This document shows positions 1 through 7,185 of a stretch of 24,568 nucleotides of DNA, in pieces. Below the pieces are notes generated by a model, which saw only the letters and a list, made by a program, of their open reading frames with translations, was not told the origin of the DNA and made no database searches. The position numbers were made by a program, and so were the translations under genes. Location: the IMG/VR virus record IMGVR_UViG_3300032401_000083, positions 1-24,568 of that record; one strand, written 5' to 3'. Origin of the DNA: a virus. Positions within the stretch are counted from its first letter, which is position 1; the number at the start of each line of letters is the position of its first letter.

Positions 1-617
1 CGGGCGTCACGGGAACGGCCGATATCGCGGGTACTGCCCTTCTCGATGGAGCGGCGGCAGGCGTCTCGGCGGTCGATGCGAGCCTTAGCGTAGCGCGGCC
101 CTTGACGGGGGACGCGGCCTCGGGCTCATCGGCTGTCGGCGAACTGATCGCCATGCGCCCCTTGACCGGTTCCGTTGCCAGCACTTCCGCTGTTACCGCA
201 ACGCTCACGCCCGAGCGCGGGCTAACAGGCGCGTCCGTATCCGCATCCTCGGCAGTCGGCGAGCTGGCGAACGTCGCGTCCCTGTCAGGCTCTACGGGCG
301 GACTATCAACAGCCGCATCCGAGTTGACGGTTACGAGCCCTTCCACTACGGACCTAACCGGAACCGCAAGCGGAACGTCCGGGGCGAGCGCGGCCCTGAC
401 CTCGACGCAAGCCTTGGCAGGGACCATTACAGCCGTATCCTCCGCGACGGCAGACCTGTCCATCGTCAGCGTAACCGTCACGTTATCGAGCACCGTACAG
501 TTGACGGAACAGGTCAGCGGCCAGATCGACGTTGACACTTATTCATTCGACGGCCTTCTCAATACGTCCGTGCTCCTAATCAGCACGTTAACCGAATCCG
601 AAAGCATGTTGGGGTAA
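1..617 (+). CDS. Ala/Ser/Thr/Gly-rich repeat structural protein, 5' end missing
   Basis: The reading frame is open from the left edge, so the true start lies upstream. The TTG at 102 is inside the repeats and is probably not the start. The visible part is built of 20-residue units (consensus roughly LTG, then small residues, SA, then a hydrophobic L) that run to about base 467. A non-repetitive tail of about 50 residues follows and contains an IDVDTYSFDG segment. The composition is almost free of charged residues, Cys and aromatics, which suits an extended beta-rich fibrous structure. Position just before the connector gene, where capsid decoration or head-fibre genes often lie, suggests a head fibre or decoration protein; this is inference. 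Its Ser/Thr richness makes it a possible acceptor for the glycosylation genes downstream. The family is not recognised beyond similarity in style to phage repeat proteins. Confidence 0.75.
   Translation, partial: GVTGTADIAGTALLDGAAAGVSAVDASLSVARPLTGDAASGSSAVGELIAMRPLTGSVASTSAVTATLTPERGLTGASVSASSAVGELANVASLSGSTGGLSTAASELTVTSPSTTDLTGTASGTSGASAALTSTQALAGTITAVSSATADLSIVSVTVTLSSTVQLTEQVSGQIDVDTYSFDGLLNTSVLLISTLTESESMLG
36..467 (+). repeat. Seven in-frame 60-bp coding repeats (20 residues each)
   Basis: Units begin at 36, 96, 156, 216, 276, 348 and 408, each 60 bases long, with a 12-base insertion at 336-347. At protein level the units keep an L-(T/S/A)-G core near residue 3-5, an S-A or similar pair near residues 11-13 and a leucine near residue 17. 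The DNA copies have diverged substantially, so this is an old protein repeat and not a recent tandem duplication. Confidence 0.75.
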
Positions 618-621
618 CGCC

Positions 622-900
622 ATGTCAGTATTCATCGGAGACACGGGGGTCAAGATCATCCTCGAAGTCGGAACGGATATCACGTCTGCGACAACCCGCA
701 AGATCAAGTACCGCAAGCCGGGCGGAGATAGCGGGTCGTGGACGGCCATCCAAGAATCCTCGATCAGCATTTCCTATACGACGACAGCAGCGACGGACCT
801 GAATGAGGCTGGGCGCTGGCGCTTGCAAGCCTACGTCGTCACGCCTTCCTGGACACTGAGCGGAAAGATCGCCAATATCAACGTCCTGGCAACGATATAA
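622..900 (+). CDS. Small beta-rich phage structural protein (Ig-like or BppU-N-like)
   Basis: A 92-residue protein beginning four bases after the preceding stop. It starts MSVFIGDTG and alternates hydrophobic and polar residues throughout, including VKIILEVGTDI, a KYRKPGG turn near residues 29-35 and a GRWRLQAYVV strand near residues 66-75. That pattern suits a single beta-sandwich domain of about 90 residues. Proteins of this size and style, with a stated 'difference plus gradient' opening and a W/L-rich final strand, recur in phage head and baseplate modules and resemble the N-terminal domain of BppU-type baseplate proteins. The location upstream of the connector favours a head-associated decoration or fibre-attachment role. 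No catalytic motif is visible. The call rests on fold pattern and context only. Confidence 0.6.
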   Translation: MSVFIGDTGVKIILEVGTDITSATTRKIKYRKPGGDSGSWTAIQESSISISYTTTAATDLNEAGRWRLQAYVVTPSWTLSGKIANINVLATI

Positions 901-912
901 GGAGATTACGCC

Positions 913-2040
913 ATGAGCCTTGATGCCTATGCCCTCGTGACCATCGATGATGTTAAGGGATACCTCGGCTCTCTTCCCTCGCGGGATGGCCTGTGGGTCT
1001 ATTGTTCCCAAGCTGGAGCTACGACAGCAACGGTGGAGGTGACACCGACGACCATGATCCTCGTCATTACCGGAACCGGGGCCGGGACGAATACACTGAC
1101 CTTTGCCGATGCCAACAAGAATACGGTCGCAGAACTCGTGACGGCAATCAATGCGCTCACGGGATGGAAGGCCGGGGCAATATATGATGGTAACGCCGAT
1201 TCAACGGACCTTGTTATCACCGCGGCCATTTCCTGCCTCGGGGCCGCCCAAGAACTCACCTTGAAGATCGAGGACAACTACCTCATCGAACGCCTGATTG
1301 ATCGGGCGACATATTTCCTCGAACGTTATTGCCATCGGAAGTTTATGAGCCGGGCCTATTCGCGGGAGGTCTACTATGGCTCGGGGCATGGGAATCTCAT
1401 CCTCGATCAGTATCCAGCGACAACGATAAGCCGGGTCTCGATAGGCCGGACAAACGCCTTTTCCGTCACGAACACGACGGCGACGAATCACGCGACGGTC
1501 GAGATAACGTCATCGGCGCTCAAGTATTCGGCGGACGGCGCGGCGGCAACCAGCCTGACGCTTGCGAGCTATGCTACGATCAACCTCCTCATCGCGGCGC
1601 TTAACCTGGTTGCAGGCTGGACGGCAACGCTCCTCAGCTCTACCTACGGCACGCGCAAGGCAACCGACCTCCTCATCAGGCCCGGGATGTATTGCAAGTC
1701 CCCGACCTCTGCCTGGTGCGAGATCCCGAATGATGAATTGACGGACTACCAACTCATCTCACCGTCCGAGGACCGGAACTACGGCATCCTCTATTGCCCC
1801 GGTGGGTGGGTTCGGGGCCAGGAGTATTTCGTCGATTACACGGCGGGCTATGCTACGGCACCGATTGACCTCGAAGATATCTGCATCCGACTTGTCGTCA
1901 ATCGCTATAACCAGAGCAAGAAGGACGGGTCTATAAAAAGCGAAAGCCTGGGCGACTACAGTTACACGATGGCCGATATGCGTTCGCTTCCCGACGACCT
2001 CAAGGAAGCCGCCGACCTCTATAAGAGGCTCGTTCTCTAA
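913..2040 (+). CDS. Head-tail connector protein, gp6-like, with two inserted domains
   Basis: A 375-residue protein with a good Shine-Dalgarno (AAGGAG, 899-904). The outer parts match phage gp6-type connectors (HK97 gp6, SPP1 gp15): an N-terminal segment with IDDVKGYLG (residues 11-19), a helix with LIERLIDRATYFLERYCHRK (124-143), a strand-rich part with NLILDQYPATTISRVSI (161-177) and a C-terminal VDYTAGY...DLEDICIRLVVNRYN segment (308-333). Such proteins form the ring beneath the portal. Typical members are only about 100-200 residues. The excess comes from two inserts, about residues 38-118 and 192-265. They look like each other: both open with ATVE(V/I)T, continue with TLT, an INxLxxAxNxxxGW-like stretch, and end with TDL(V/L)I. 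The stop shares its last base with the next ATG. Confidence 0.85.
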   Translation: MSLDAYALVTIDDVKGYLGSLPSRDGLWVYCSQAGATTATVEVTPTTMILVITGTGAGTNTLTFADANKNTVAELVTAINALTGWKAGAIYDGNADSTDLVITAAISCLGAAQELTLKIEDNYLIERLIDRATYFLERYCHRKFMSRAYSREVYYGSGHGNLILDQYPATTISRVSIGRTNAFSVTNTTATNHATVEITSSALKYSADGAAATSLTLASYATINLLIAALNLVAGWTATLLSSTYGTRKATDLLIRPGMYCKSPTSAWCEIPNDELTDYQLISPSEDRNYGILYCPGGWVRGQEYFVDYTAGYATAPIDLEDICIRLVVNRYNQSKKDGSIKSESLGDYSYTMADMRSLPDDLKEAADLYKRLVL

Positions 2041-2216
2041 TGGTCATCATCGACTATCGCGGCCCGGACGCTCCGCGCTATGCCCGCATATCTTCGCGTG
2101 CCGACCTCGGGGCCTGTATCACCTGGCTCCTGGAAGTGCTTGACGAGATGGAAGCCAGGGGCCGCGATGCCGATACGATCGTCGATCTCAAGGATTATAA
2201 CGGGGTGGCAATATGA
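2040..2216 (+). CDS. Small hypothetical phage protein, 58 residues
   Basis: This short gene fills the space between the connector and head-closure genes exactly. Its ATG (2040-2042) uses the last base of the connector stop (TAATG), and its TGA (2214-2216) overlaps the next ATG as ATGA. The protein begins MVIIDYRGPDAPRYARI, has an acidic amphipathic helix with LLEVLDEMEARGRDADTIVD in its second half and ends in DYNGVAI. No family is recognised. The tight overlaps at both ends, codon use like its neighbours and the absence of any other explanation for a 176-base gap in an otherwise packed operon support a real gene. A role in head-tail joining is only suggested by position. Confidence 0.65.
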   Translation: MVIIDYRGPDAPRYARISSRADLGACITWLLEVLDEMEARGRDADTIVDLKDYNGVAI

Positions 2217-2548
2217 GCTTCGCGTCGCTCCTCAATCAGACCGTTGATATCAAGCGCAGGGTGCAGACTGCCGACGGACAGGGCGGATATACGACGGCAT
2301 GGTCCGTCATCCATAGGCGCGTCCCCTGCCGATTCCAGGCGTTGACTTCGAAAGAGGCGATGCTGACATATGACAAGGCCGCCGTCTTTGCTAATTACTA
2401 TGTTCACGTGGAGCATCTATCCGACGTTGCCGAGGGGGACAGGCTTTACCTCGGGACGCGAACCTTCGATATCAAGCTGGTTCAGGACTGGGACGAGGTC
2501 GGTAAGTATCTCAAACTCGCCGTATTGGAAATCGGAAGGGGGGAGTGA
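2213..2548 (+). CDS. Head-closure / head-tail joining protein (SPP1 gp16-like)
   Basis: A 111-residue protein that starts MSFASLLNQTVDIKRRV and continues with a DGQGGYTTAWSVIHRRVPC segment, a typical opening of the phage head-tail joining family (Hc1; SPP1 gp16, HK97 gp9-like), in which 'rhVdI.rr...dg.GG....w' precedes a small beta-barrel. The C-terminal half has GDRLYLGTRTFDIKLVQDW and a final KYLKLAVLEI strand, also usual for the family. The protein closes the connector channel after DNA packaging and presents the tail docking surface. Length is normal. Its ATG overlaps the stop of the 58-residue gene upstream, and its TGA overlaps the next start. Confidence 0.85.
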   Translation: MSFASLLNQTVDIKRRVQTADGQGGYTTAWSVIHRRVPCRFQALTSKEAMLTYDKAAVFANYYVHVEHLSDVAEGDRLYLGTRTFDIKLVQDWDEVGKYLKLAVLEIGRGE

Positions 2549-2898
2549 TGTTCTGGGCCATTCGCAGATTCGTCCGTGATATCCCGTATCGTATCCGAAG
2601 TATCGTCTTCCGTCTGCGACATGGGTTCTCGATAGAGGACGTATGGAACCTGGATGATGCTACAGCTCGATTCTTGTCCGCGAGACTTCTGTATCTGGCG
2701 GAGAATACTTCCGGATATCCGTCAGAATTCGACGGCGAGGATGGCGATGAACTCTGGAGTGCCATTCTATTCAAGATGGCCGATGGATTCGAGCGGATGA
2801 CCAAGCCGGACTGGGATTCGTTCGACCGCGACGAAATGGCCTATACCGAGGAATGCCTAGACCTTTTCCGGGAGTTTTTCTTTTCACTCTGGGACTAA
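2548..2898 (+). CDS. Conserved phage protein of unknown function, 116 residues
   Basis: The ATG at 2548 overlaps the preceding TGA (TGATG); a GTG at 2545 would add one residue and is less likely. The protein has a basic N-terminal helix (RRFVRDIPYRIRSIVFRLRH), then GFSIEDVWNLDDATARFLSARL, a GYPSEFDGEDGDELWSAIL segment and an aromatic C-terminus (EECLDLFREFFFSLWD). This order of motifs (YRLR-GFS-x-x-DVW-LD...GYP...W--IL-KM--aF...LF-x-x-F--LWD) recurs in phage genomes as a conserved hypothetical protein. I cannot attach a function. The strongly aromatic C-terminal helix suggests a packing or oligomer interface. It sits between two head-tail joining genes and may be structural or an assembly factor. 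Confidence 0.75.
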   Translation: MFWAIRRFVRDIPYRIRSIVFRLRHGFSIEDVWNLDDATARFLSARLLYLAENTSGYPSEFDGEDGDELWSAILFKMADGFERMTKPDWDSFDRDEMAYTEECLDLFREFFFSLWD

Positions 2899-2899
2899 C

Positions 2900-3400
2900 A
2901 TGGGAACCGTTAGCGTAAAAGTCGAAGGTATCGAGAAGACGCTGGCGAGCCTCAAGAAGTGGCAGATCATCAAGCGGCAGGCTTGCGAGGATACGCTGAA
3001 GAAGATCGGGTTCAAGGTCGAGGCTGATGCGAAACGGATGACGCCCGTCTGGACGGGACGGCTTCGGAACTCCATGTCAACGAACTGGTCCGGGTCAGGC
3101 ATGACGAAGGGCAAGGTAAGCGGAACGGCCAAGGCCGACGATGGTGTCGGCGAGCCGCAGGGCCCGAAGGGATTGGTTGTCGTCGTCGGGACAAACGTTC
3201 TTTACGCGCACATGCAGGAATTCGGCTCATGGGGCGAGGGTCCGAAACCGGGTCCGGGTGAGACCATGCCCAAGCGTGAGCATGAGGCATGGCCGCGTCC
3301 GCAAGGCGGGTTCCAGATGCTTACTAAAGCCTATCTCCAGCACGAAGGCGAAGTCGGCACGGAGATCGGCAAGATCATGGGAAAGGACGAAAAGGTTTGA
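2900..3400 (+). CDS. HK97 gp10-like neck / tail completion protein
   Basis: A 166-residue protein starting one base after the previous stop. The N-terminal part (VSVKVEGIEKTLASLKKW) with a following basic helix, the KRMTPVWTGRLRNSM motif (residues 45-59, 'tPv.TG.LR.S' in the family) and the VGTNVLYAHMQEFG strand (about 97-110, 'v..n..YA..vEfG') are hallmarks of the HK97 gp10 family, which acts at the head-tail interface. The C-terminal part is rich in Gly, Pro and Lys (GPKPGPGETMPKREHE) and ends with a helix. In related phages the tail terminator normally follows directly. Here its stop overlaps the TTG start of a sugar aminotransferase, so an 8.5 kb island separates the two structural genes. 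Confidence 0.85.
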   Translation: MGTVSVKVEGIEKTLASLKKWQIIKRQACEDTLKKIGFKVEADAKRMTPVWTGRLRNSMSTNWSGSGMTKGKVSGTAKADDGVGEPQGPKGLVVVVGTNVLYAHMQEFGSWGEGPKPGPGETMPKREHEAWPRPQGGFQMLTKAYLQHEGEVGTEIGKIMGKDEKV

Positions 3401-4509
3401 TACCGCTTTTTAAAGTGCACATGCCGTCGAGCTTAGACGGTCCACTCCTCGACGTTTTACACTCTGGCTTCATAGGACAGGGAGCGAAGGTCGAGGAGTT
3501 CGAGAAACTCATCGGCATGTTCGTCGGCAATGAACACGTACTCACCGTGAACAGCGGCACGTCGGCCCTTCAACTGGCCCTGAAACTTGCCGACGTAGGC
3601 TATGGCGATGAGGTTATCACGACCCCGATGTCCTGCTCTGCCACGATGATGCCGATCCTGATGGCGGGGGCTAAGATCGTTTGGGCCGATATCGATCCCT
3701 GGACGGCCTGCATAGACCCGGAAAGCGTCAGGAAAAAGTTTACGGCCAAGACCAAGGCGGTCATCTGCGTAGACTGGGGCGGCTATCCGTGCGACCTTTC
3801 CGAGTTGATGACGCTATGCCGTGAGCATGGCGCCAAGCTCATCGAGGATGCCGCGCACGCGTTCGGAGCGCGGTATCAAGGAAAGCGCGTCGGCTCGATT
3901 TCGGACTTCACCTGCTTCTCCTTTCAGGCTATCAAACAGCTAACGACAATCGATGGGGGCGCATGCGCGTGCGCGGACGCGGGCGCATATAAGCGCGGCA
4001 AGCTCCTCCGCTGGTACGGGATCGACCGCGAGCAGAAGCGCGGCGACTTCCGATGCGAGGCCGACATCATCGAGGCAGGCACGAAGTGGCACATGAACGA
4101 CGTGGCCGCAACTATCGGCATCGAGCAAATGAAATATCTGCCGTCGATTCTGAGCCAGCACCAGGACAACGCTCTTTGGTACGACGGCGAATTGAGAAGG
4201 GCGAATATCAAAACCGTCCAGCCCTTGTGTTATAGGTACGACAGATTTTCTACGCATTGGCTCTACACCGTGCGTGCCCTTAGCCGCGACAGGTTCGTCA
4301 AGTGGATGAACGACAACGGGATTCAGACAAGCCGAGTCCATCAGCGGAACGACGTGCATACTTATGCTCTGGAATTCAAGGCCGATCTCCCCGGCGTGGA
4401 CGAATTTAACGCTCACCAATGTTCTATCCCGGTGGGGTGGTGGCTAACGGGCGACGATAAAGATTACATTCTAAACAAGATAAAGGAATGGGAAAATGTT
4501 TGCCTCTAA
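3397..4509 (+). CDS. DegT/DnrJ/EryC1-type PLP-dependent sugar aminotransferase
   Basis: A 370-residue protein of normal family length. The TTG start (overlapping the previous TGA) is chosen because IPLFKVHMP followed by VLHSGFIGQGAKVEEFEK is the usual family opening; starting at the ATG at 3421 would cut it. Seen motifs: VNSGTSALQLAL (residues 51-62, cofactor phosphate region), DAAHAFGA (151-158, the Asp that contacts the pyridine nitrogen) and CFSFQAIKQLTTIDGG (173-188) with Lys180 as the predicted Schiff-base lysine. Members transfer an amino group from glutamate to a nucleotide-linked 3- or 4-keto sugar. The next gene is a GNAT acetyltransferase, so the likely product is an N-acylated amino sugar nucleotide. 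The exact sugar cannot be told. No NDP-sugar dehydratase is present in the window to supply the keto substrate. Confidence 0.92.
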   Translation: MIPLFKVHMPSSLDGPLLDVLHSGFIGQGAKVEEFEKLIGMFVGNEHVLTVNSGTSALQLALKLADVGYGDEVITTPMSCSATMMPILMAGAKIVWADIDPWTACIDPESVRKKFTAKTKAVICVDWGGYPCDLSELMTLCREHGAKLIEDAAHAFGARYQGKRVGSISDFTCFSFQAIKQLTTIDGGACACADAGAYKRGKLLRWYGIDREQKRGDFRCEADIIEAGTKWHMNDVAATIGIEQMKYLPSILSQHQDNALWYDGELRRANIKTVQPLCYRYDRFSTHWLYTVRALSRDRFVKWMNDNGIQTSRVHQRNDVHTYALEFKADLPGVDEFNAHQCSIPVGWWLTGDDKDYILNKIKEWENVCL

Positions 4510-5053
4510 TGGCATTGTCTTTCGGCCCGTCGAGGAAAAGGATCTAGAGGCGATTCGCACCTTGCGGAATGACCCCTCAACTTGGGGCCAGCTCACGTCG
4601 ATAGGGCATATCTCAGTTGAGGCGCAGTCAGCATGGTTCTCGCGGCTGGACGGCGATCCGTCCCGGGAATACTTCGCCGTATTCACCGAGCGACAGGATG
4701 AGCATTACCCCGTCTATTTCGAGGGCGACTTCGTCGGTATCATCCGCATGGATGAGATAGACCGGATAAACCGTTCCGTGCGCATCGGGGCCGATGTTGT
4801 CCCGGCCATGCGCGGGCAGGGATACGGGACGCGCATCTATAAGGCACTCCTCAAATACTGCTTCGATTACATGGGGATGCACCGCGCCTGGCTCCTTGTC
4901 CTCGATACCAATGAGGTCGGCAAGAAGCTCTACTTCAATGCTGGGTTCAAGCTCGAAGGAAAGCACCGAGATGCCATCTGGCGTAATGGACAGTTCATAG
5001 ATTATCTCGCCATGAGTATTCTTGAGGACGAATACCGAGAAAGGGTTGCATGA
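4496..5053 (+). CDS. GNAT-family N-acetyltransferase (probable amino-sugar acetyltransferase)
   Basis: A 185-residue protein overlapping the aminotransferase end by 14 bases, with AAGGA at 4483-4487 before the ATG. It has the RimJ/RimL-like GNAT layout: VFRPVEEKDLEAIRTLRND at the N-terminus, a central strand region GDFVGIIRMD (77-86), the acetyl-CoA pyrophosphate-binding motif VVPAMRGQGYGT (101-112) and the closing LYFNAGFKLEGKHRDAIW segment (145-162). Paired aminotransferase and GNAT genes are known from pathways for N-acylated amino sugars (PseH-, FdtC- or WecD-type steps), so acetylation of the amino sugar made by the neighbouring enzyme is the favoured role. Acetylation of a protein N-terminus is an alternative, since the RimJ/RimL group does that too. 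Confidence 0.88.
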   Translation: MFASNGIVFRPVEEKDLEAIRTLRNDPSTWGQLTSIGHISVEAQSAWFSRLDGDPSREYFAVFTERQDEHYPVYFEGDFVGIIRMDEIDRINRSVRIGADVVPAMRGQGYGTRIYKALLKYCFDYMGMHRAWLLVLDTNEVGKKLYFNAGFKLEGKHRDAIWRNGQFIDYLAMSILEDEYRERVA

Positions 5054-5883
5054 TCGACATTCTGATCCCGACGCGCTTTTCCTGGAATTCGATTTGCCTG
5101 ACTATCGAGAGCATCGTAAAGCGCACTGTCCGCCAGGACTACCGCGTCATCGTTGCCGACAATAGCCTAGCCGATAACCGATTTGCCTGCGAGCCGCACA
5201 AGCGGCCGGCCGGGGAAGATGACGGCAACCGGCGCGCATATCTCCGCAACCTGGCCCGTCTGCCCTTCCTGAAGTTTGCCTATATCGAGGTAAAAGAGCA
5301 GGGCCGACGTTACGGGCACGGAGAAAACTTGAAGGTGCTGTGCGACGCATCCACCGCTGACTACGCGCTCCTACTGAACGCCAACTCCGAGGTCGTTCGC
5401 GGCGACTGGCTGGACGTGCTGTTAGACCCAATGAAAGACCCCGAGCACGACTTGGGTGTCGCCAGATTCCGATCCGGCGGGGCAAGAGAGCATGACTACA
5501 TAACGCCGACGTACTGGCCCAACATCATGCTCTTGGATATGCGACTTTATCGGCGATACTTCCCAGACCATACGTGGGAGCTAAGGCAGGTGGGCCTCGA
5601 GAACTTCGAGCGACCCGAGATATTCGCCGGACAGCCTCCCCCGCGCACGCCCGAGCGCGTACCCCCGCTCGTGTTCGCGGATACGGGATGGACGCTCTGG
5701 GAACGGTTGCACTTCGAGAACCCTGCCGGACTGAGGATGATACCGCTTCCCGATAATTACTGGAACACGCACATAACGTGGCGCGGCGGGATAGACCGGA
5801 ACTCGCATCGACCCGATCACCCCCATGTCACAGGCGTATTGGCTGAAGTCAACGCCGCTCTCGAAAGACTGAGGAACGAATAA
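5050..5883 (+). CDS. GT-A fold glycosyltransferase-like protein with altered DxD site
   Basis: A 277-residue protein whose ATG overlaps the preceding TGA (ATGA). The opening MIDILIPTRFSWNSICLTIE (1-20) and YRVIVADNSL (31-40) correspond to the first strands of family-2-like glycosyltransferases and resemble the paralogues at 6454, 7771 and the first domain at 8580. A GHGENLKVLCDASTADYALL stretch leads to the strand that normally ends in DxD. Here that position reads LLLNANSEVV (108-116), so both aspartates are replaced by asparagine (Asn110, Asn112). Metal-dependent sugar transfer may therefore be lost or altered. The C-terminal half is rich in Trp, Pro and Arg. It could be a divergent transferase, a non-catalytic partner or an acceptor-recognition subunit. 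Confidence 0.7.
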   Translation: MIDILIPTRFSWNSICLTIESIVKRTVRQDYRVIVADNSLADNRFACEPHKRPAGEDDGNRRAYLRNLARLPFLKFAYIEVKEQGRRYGHGENLKVLCDASTADYALLLNANSEVVRGDWLDVLLDPMKDPEHDLGVARFRSGGAREHDYITPTYWPNIMLLDMRLYRRYFPDHTWELRQVGLENFERPEIFAGQPPPRTPERVPPLVFADTGWTLWERLHFENPAGLRMIPLPDNYWNTHITWRGGIDRNSHRPDHPHVTGVLAEVNAALERLRNE

Positions 5884-6467
5884 TGGACTCAAAGTTCCTG
5901 GAGACATTCAACTCGCTCGAAGCGCCAATCCAATGCCGGGAGGAGTGGCTGGCCTTCCTAGAATACTGCGCCTCATATTTCGAGCATCGAGGGATTGAGC
6001 ATCCCGTTGTCTTGGAAATCGGAACGCGGCTGAATCAGCAAAAACCTTTCCATGAACAACTCTTGGGTGCCAGGCACATCGGCATCGACATCACGGACGC
6101 CGAGGGAAGGCCGGACATTATCGGCGATAGCACGGCACCGGAGACAATCGAGCGCGTCCGTTCCACGTTGGCCGGACGGTTCGTTGACCTCCTGTTTATC
6201 GACGGAGACCACGGTTACGAAGGTGTCAAGCGTGACTATGAAATCTACGGCCCACTAACCAGGCATATCATCGCCTTCCATGACATTAATCTCGAATGGC
6301 AAGGCGTGGGGATTAAGCAGTTCTGGGATGAACTCAAGATCAAGGAACAGCAAACCTTTTCCTTCGTTTCGATAGATTCCTGGACGGAACCGGAGATCCG
6401 CTTAGGATGCGCTACTCGAATCGGCATCGGCCTAGCCATCAGGAGAAATGCGAATGAAGTCCGTTGA
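5883..6467 (+). CDS. Class I SAM-dependent methyltransferase (Methyltransf_24 / CmcI-like)
   Basis: A 194-residue protein. The ATG shares a base with the previous TAA and has GAGGA at 5871-5875. It shows a Rossmann-type SAM-binding motif VVLEIGTRL (42-50), an acidic second strand HIGIDI (65-70) and the strand FVDLLFIDGDHGYEGVKRDY (100-119), followed by IIAFHDI (129-135). The FIDGDH...V..D and HD pair is characteristic of the Methyltransf_24/cephalosporin-hydroxylase-like group, which often modifies sugars in polysaccharide clusters, with metal ligands from the Asp and His residues. In this setting O-methylation of a glycan residue is the likely job. It lies between two glycosyltransferase genes and overlaps the next one. 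Confidence 0.85.
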   Translation: MDSKFLETFNSLEAPIQCREEWLAFLEYCASYFEHRGIEHPVVLEIGTRLNQQKPFHEQLLGARHIGIDITDAEGRPDIIGDSTAPETIERVRSTLAGRFVDLLFIDGDHGYEGVKRDYEIYGPLTRHIIAFHDINLEWQGVGIKQFWDELKIKEQQTFSFVSIDSWTEPEIRLGCATRIGIGLAIRRNANEVR

Positions 6468-7185
6468 AATCCTTATCCCAAACTTTAACTCCGGTGAAGC
6501 CATAGAGTTGACCATCGAAACCATCCGCAAACATGCGGGTTATCCGTTCACGATGACCGTGCGTGACGATGCGACATGGAGCGTTCCGGACGCAAGCATT
6601 CAGTTGTTCGAGGGATACGGCGACCTTGCGTACTTGCGGGCATGCCGAGACAAGGGTTGGCTGCATCTGATCGAAGGGGAACGGCGGATCATGCACGGCA
6701 CAAGCGTCGGCATCATGCTGGACCAATGCACAACCGACCTTGCCATGATCGTCGATTGCGACATGCAATTCGTAGCTCACGGATGGCTTGCCGACATGGT
6801 TGCCCTCCAAGAGAAAACGAACGCGGCACTCATTGTCAAGATGGAACATTTCCCCGACGATAACGATTGCCTTCAATCATGGTTTGTCATGGTGGACATG
6901 AAGCAATATCCGCTTATTCGAGATAACTGGGAATACAGGGAACGGGAGGATGGAAAGCCGGGACTGCGGGCGACGGGACATTTCATCTGGCGAAACGTCC
7001 TCTCTCGTGGGCTCGTGTGGGTGCCGACACCGGAAAGCGTTATCAAAAAATATTATCATCATGCACACCTCAGCGTATTGAGTGCCCCGCAGGTAGGGAA
7101 GGAATGGGAAGTCCGCAAGTTGAAATACGCGAGGGTCCAAACTGAGTTGAAAAAGTTCAGGAAGGAGAACAGTGCATCCGCTTAA
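6454..7185 (+). CDS. GT-A glycosyltransferase (GT2-like)
   Basis: A 243-residue protein. Two in-frame ATGs exist, at 6448 and 6454. The AGGAG at 6441-6445 is only two bases from the first and eight from the second, so 6454 is preferred. The protein begins MKSVEILIPNFNSGEAIELT, the usual first strand and helix of GT2 enzymes, and has MIVDCDMQFVAHGWL (98-112) with a DCD motif at 101-103 for the metal and sugar nucleotide. LAYLRACRDKGWLHLIEG (58-75) is almost repeated in the 7771 gene, which marks the two as paralogues. The C-terminal third is basic. No membrane segment is visible, so it should act in the cytoplasm. Donor and acceptor are unknown. It overlaps the upstream methyltransferase gene by 14 bases. 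Confidence 0.87.
   Translation: MKSVEILIPNFNSGEAIELTIETIRKHAGYPFTMTVRDDATWSVPDASIQLFEGYGDLAYLRACRDKGWLHLIEGERRIMHGTSVGIMLDQCTTDLAMIVDCDMQFVAHGWLADMVALQEKTNAALIVKMEHFPDDNDCLQSWFVMVDMKQYPLIRDNWEYREREDGKPGLRATGHFIWRNVLSRGLVWVPTPESVIKKYYHHAHLSVLSAPQVGKEWEVRKLKYARVQTELKKFRKENSASA

Noticed and set aside
6448-6450. ATG at 6448 as start of the second glycosyltransferase gene
   Set aside because: The AGGAG site is only two bases away; the next ATG, at 6454, has a normal eight-base distance and gives the usual protein opening.
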